Shown here piece after piece: positions 54,678 through 56,212 of a stretch of 56,212 nt of DNA. The notes beneath the pieces were generated by a model. It did no database searches. It saw only the letters and a program-made list of their open reading frames with translations, and was not told the DNA's origin. Position 1 is the first letter of the stretch, and every line of letters begins with the position of its first letter. Made by a program: the position numbers and the translations under genes. This stretch comes from Thiotrichaceae bacterium. Its GTDB lineage: Bacteria; Pseudomonadota; Gammaproteobacteria; Beggiatoales; Beggiatoaceae. The stretch is taken from positions 1 to 56,212 of the forward strand of contig JAABRD010000035.1 in assembly GCA_011391085.1 (NCBI GenBank). The letters are read 5' to 3'.

Positions 54678-55141
54678 TGGCTACGTACTATTTGGATACC
54701 AGTGCCATGGTGAAACGCTATGCCCGAGAAATGGGTACCGATTGGATGCGGCAATTAACTCACCCCTTCGCCCATCATCGGCTATATACCGTGAGAATCA
54801 CCGGCCCGGAAATGATTGCAGCGTTGGCACGTAAGAGGCGAATGGGGCAGGTGTCTTTGACTGAAGCCCAACAATTCGCCAATGACTTCCGAGTGGATTG
54901 GCAACGACAATATCGGATTATTGAGATTACCGAACGAGTTGCGGAACTGGGAATGACTCTGGCGGACCGATATGGCTTACGCGGATACGACTCAGTTCAT
55001 CTAAGTGCCGCACTAATTTTGCACGAGATGCGACAAACCATGAAGTTATCCCAACTGACTTTTGTGTCAGCCGATAAAGAACAACTTGAGGCAGCCGTAT
55101 TGGAAGGTTTAGTTATCGACAATCCGAATGCTTATCCTTAA
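54677..55141 (+). CDS. PIN-domain toxin
   Basis: The 154-aa protein begins MATYYLDTSAMVKRYARE (D7) and has E45 (ITGPEMIAALARK), D at GYDSVHLSAAL and the C-terminal FVSADKEQLEAA, a complete PIN active site. It follows its antitoxin with a one-base overlap. An in-frame start further upstream (54521) exists but lies within the antitoxin gene and is unlikely. Confidence 0.87.
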   Translation: MATYYLDTSAMVKRYAREMGTDWMRQLTHPFAHHRLYTVRITGPEMIAALARKRRMGQVSLTEAQQFANDFRVDWQRQYRIIEITERVAELGMTLADRYGLRGYDSVHLSAALILHEMRQTMKLSQLTFVSADKEQLEAAVLEGLVIDNPNAYP

Positions 55142-55400
55142 ACAGTCAAGGAATTGACTATAAACAGACCTCTAGTGGTCTGAATTGTTCTCGTTACCAT
55201 GATGCGATGGGCGTGGTAGCCAGGTAGAGTGCATCACGCAACTTCTCGTTACCCCTCCACTGGTCAACATGGTCAAGAGGGGAGGGGTAACTAAAACCAC
55301 TGATTTGAACTGTGTGCCACTCCTTAAAATTCTGATTCAGACCGTCTTTAGGGAATACCAATGATTTTCAGAGTGACTCACCTTATTTAAGCCACCCACA

Positions 55401-55622
55401 ATGGAACGAAACTGTATGGTCACCTTTCAAACCGTTTTAGAACTCGTTGAAACTTTACCTGACTCACAGCAAGAAGATTTAGCCAGCCTCATTCAAAAGC
55501 GACTCCTGACTCACCGACGGCAATTATTGGCACAACGTATTAGCGAAGCCCGCGGCGAATTTGCCAGAGGTGAAGTGAGAACTGGAACCGTAGCAGATTT
55601 GTTAGCTGAGTTATCCGAATGA
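55401..55622 (+). CDS. Antitoxin of a RelE-type module
   Basis: This 73-aa helical protein (TFQTVLELVETLPDSQQEDL, LASLIQKRLLTHRRQLLAQR) resembles antitoxins that pair with RelE/YafQ-type toxins. Its last codons overlap the toxin start by 4 bp (ATGA). ATG 55401 or 55416 may be used. Upstream, 55142-55400 contains a short GAGGGGTAAC-type inverted repeat and no gene. Confidence 0.78.
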   Translation: MERNCMVTFQTVLELVETLPDSQQEDLASLIQKRLLTHRRQLLAQRISEARGEFARGEVRTGTVADLLAELSE

Positions 55623-55906
55623 GAACGTTAATCTGGGGTAAAACCTTTGTCAAAGCATTTAAACGGACCGTCAAAAAATCTCCCTTAGTGCGCCGGCAAC
55701 TGGAAGAGACTTTACGAATGTTAGAAAACGACCCATTTGCGCCGTCGTTAGACACTCACAAACTCAAAGGCAATTTAGCGGGTTTATGGGCCTGTCGTGC
55801 TGGGTATGATTTAAGAATTGTGTTCGAATTTGTGAACATTGAGAACTCTGCGGAGGAGAGTATTTTTTTGCTTGAAGTCGGTACTCATGAGGAAGTTTAT
55901 TGGTAG
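55619..55906 (+). CDS. RelE/YafQ-type mRNA interferase toxin
   Basis: A 95-aa toxin with PSLDTHKLKGNLAGLWACRA then GYDLRIVFEF, the highly typical core of this RelE subfamily, and the end LLEVGTHEEVYW. The conserved histidine, lysine and arginine positions are present. It forms a complete module with the antitoxin gene overlapping its start. Confidence 0.9.
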   Translation: MRTLIWGKTFVKAFKRTVKKSPLVRRQLEETLRMLENDPFAPSLDTHKLKGNLAGLWACRAGYDLRIVFEFVNIENSAEESIFLLEVGTHEEVYW

Positions 55907-56212
55907 TGAGGCACCATTTTGCTACCAAACCTCGCAGGTCTCGAAGACCTGTGAGGTTTATCACTACGCCGTCATTTATCCCCCTAATCCCTCCTTGCCC
56001 TTTCGACCAGTTCAGGCAACGAGGAGGGGAACGGGCGGAAGGGGGGCTTGCGCGGTCTGAATCAGAGATGAAGCGTTAGTGTTTTGGTCTGAATCAGAAT
56101 TGAAAGACATTTGAATGGTGATAGAGTAATACATCCTCTCTAGTGTGAGATTAGGTATTCCCCCCACCCCAAACTGTGCGGGACACTTTCGCGTCACACA
56201 GCTTTCAAAGAA
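55907..56212. other. Window end: repeats, no gene seen
   Basis: It has a hairpin with ACCTCGCAGGTCT and complementary AGACCTGTGAGGT arms (about 55927-55960), a C/G-rich stretch, and AATTCTGATTCAGAC-type repeat pieces (about 56055-56105). A left-end-like GGTAGTGAGGC at 55904 starts a possible further MITE remnant. Confidence 0.55.

Overview
The window looks like chromosomal DNA of a repeat-rich gammaproteobacterium, most likely one of the large sulfur bacteria (Beggiatoaceae, Thiotrichales). I infer this from the style of the housekeeping genes (F1Fo ATP synthase, pgi, fdxA, fmdB-aspS), many toxin-antitoxin (TA) modules, dispersed palindromes, and arrays of heptanucleotide repeats next to start codons, a habit known from marine Beggiatoaceae. 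No rRNA, tRNA or CRISPR array was recognised.

Layout. 1-1256: repeats and small mobile elements only. 1257-1960: antitoxin/PIN toxin pair. 2102-8569: a giant secreted protein with 13 cysteine-rich InlB-type repeats and 5 Calx-beta repeats. 8892-10381 (minus): a two-gene ABC exporter of the polysaccharide type. 10483-11117 (minus): a TA pair whose toxin lacks a catalytic segment. 11430-13390: a YkgJ-like cysteine-cluster protein and an Rpn-type nuclease. 13391-17183: decayed TA genes, a DUF29 gene, a broken nuclease gene and several repeat families. 17184-33541: the ATP synthase genes atpE-F-H-A and atpG-D-C, separated by 10.5 kb of accessory genes on the same strand (TA modules, a PIN-antitoxin fusion, an interrupted ADP-ribosylglycohydrolase, remnants of an ATPase and a nuclease, two DNA methyltransferases). 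atpI and atpB are not in the window.

34001-42992 is the most interesting block: a tightly packed four-gene operon encoding an unrecognised 1041-aa protein, a cytosine-C5 DNA methyltransferase, a BsuBI/PstI-type restriction endonuclease and a 1274-aa SF2-type helicase/ATPase. It reads as a restriction-modification system with two large extra subunits and is my candidate for an undescribed defence system. A decayed Eco57I-type restriction gene lies just downstream.

43409-51565: mostly ordinary genes (YhdH-type oxidoreductase, RHH regulator, DUF2939 protein, pgi, fdxA, fmdB, aspS) separated by palindromes. 51903-55906: a nuclease-like protein paralogous to one in the atp island, a tyrosine-phosphatase-like protein and three TA modules, one flanked by diverged direct repeats.

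At least seven small elements share a GGTAGTGATGC terminal inverted repeat and are bounded by 8-bp target duplications, five of them perfect. They are the clearest mobile DNA in the window. Several genes carry single stop codons or frameshifts, either genuine decay or draft-assembly errors.
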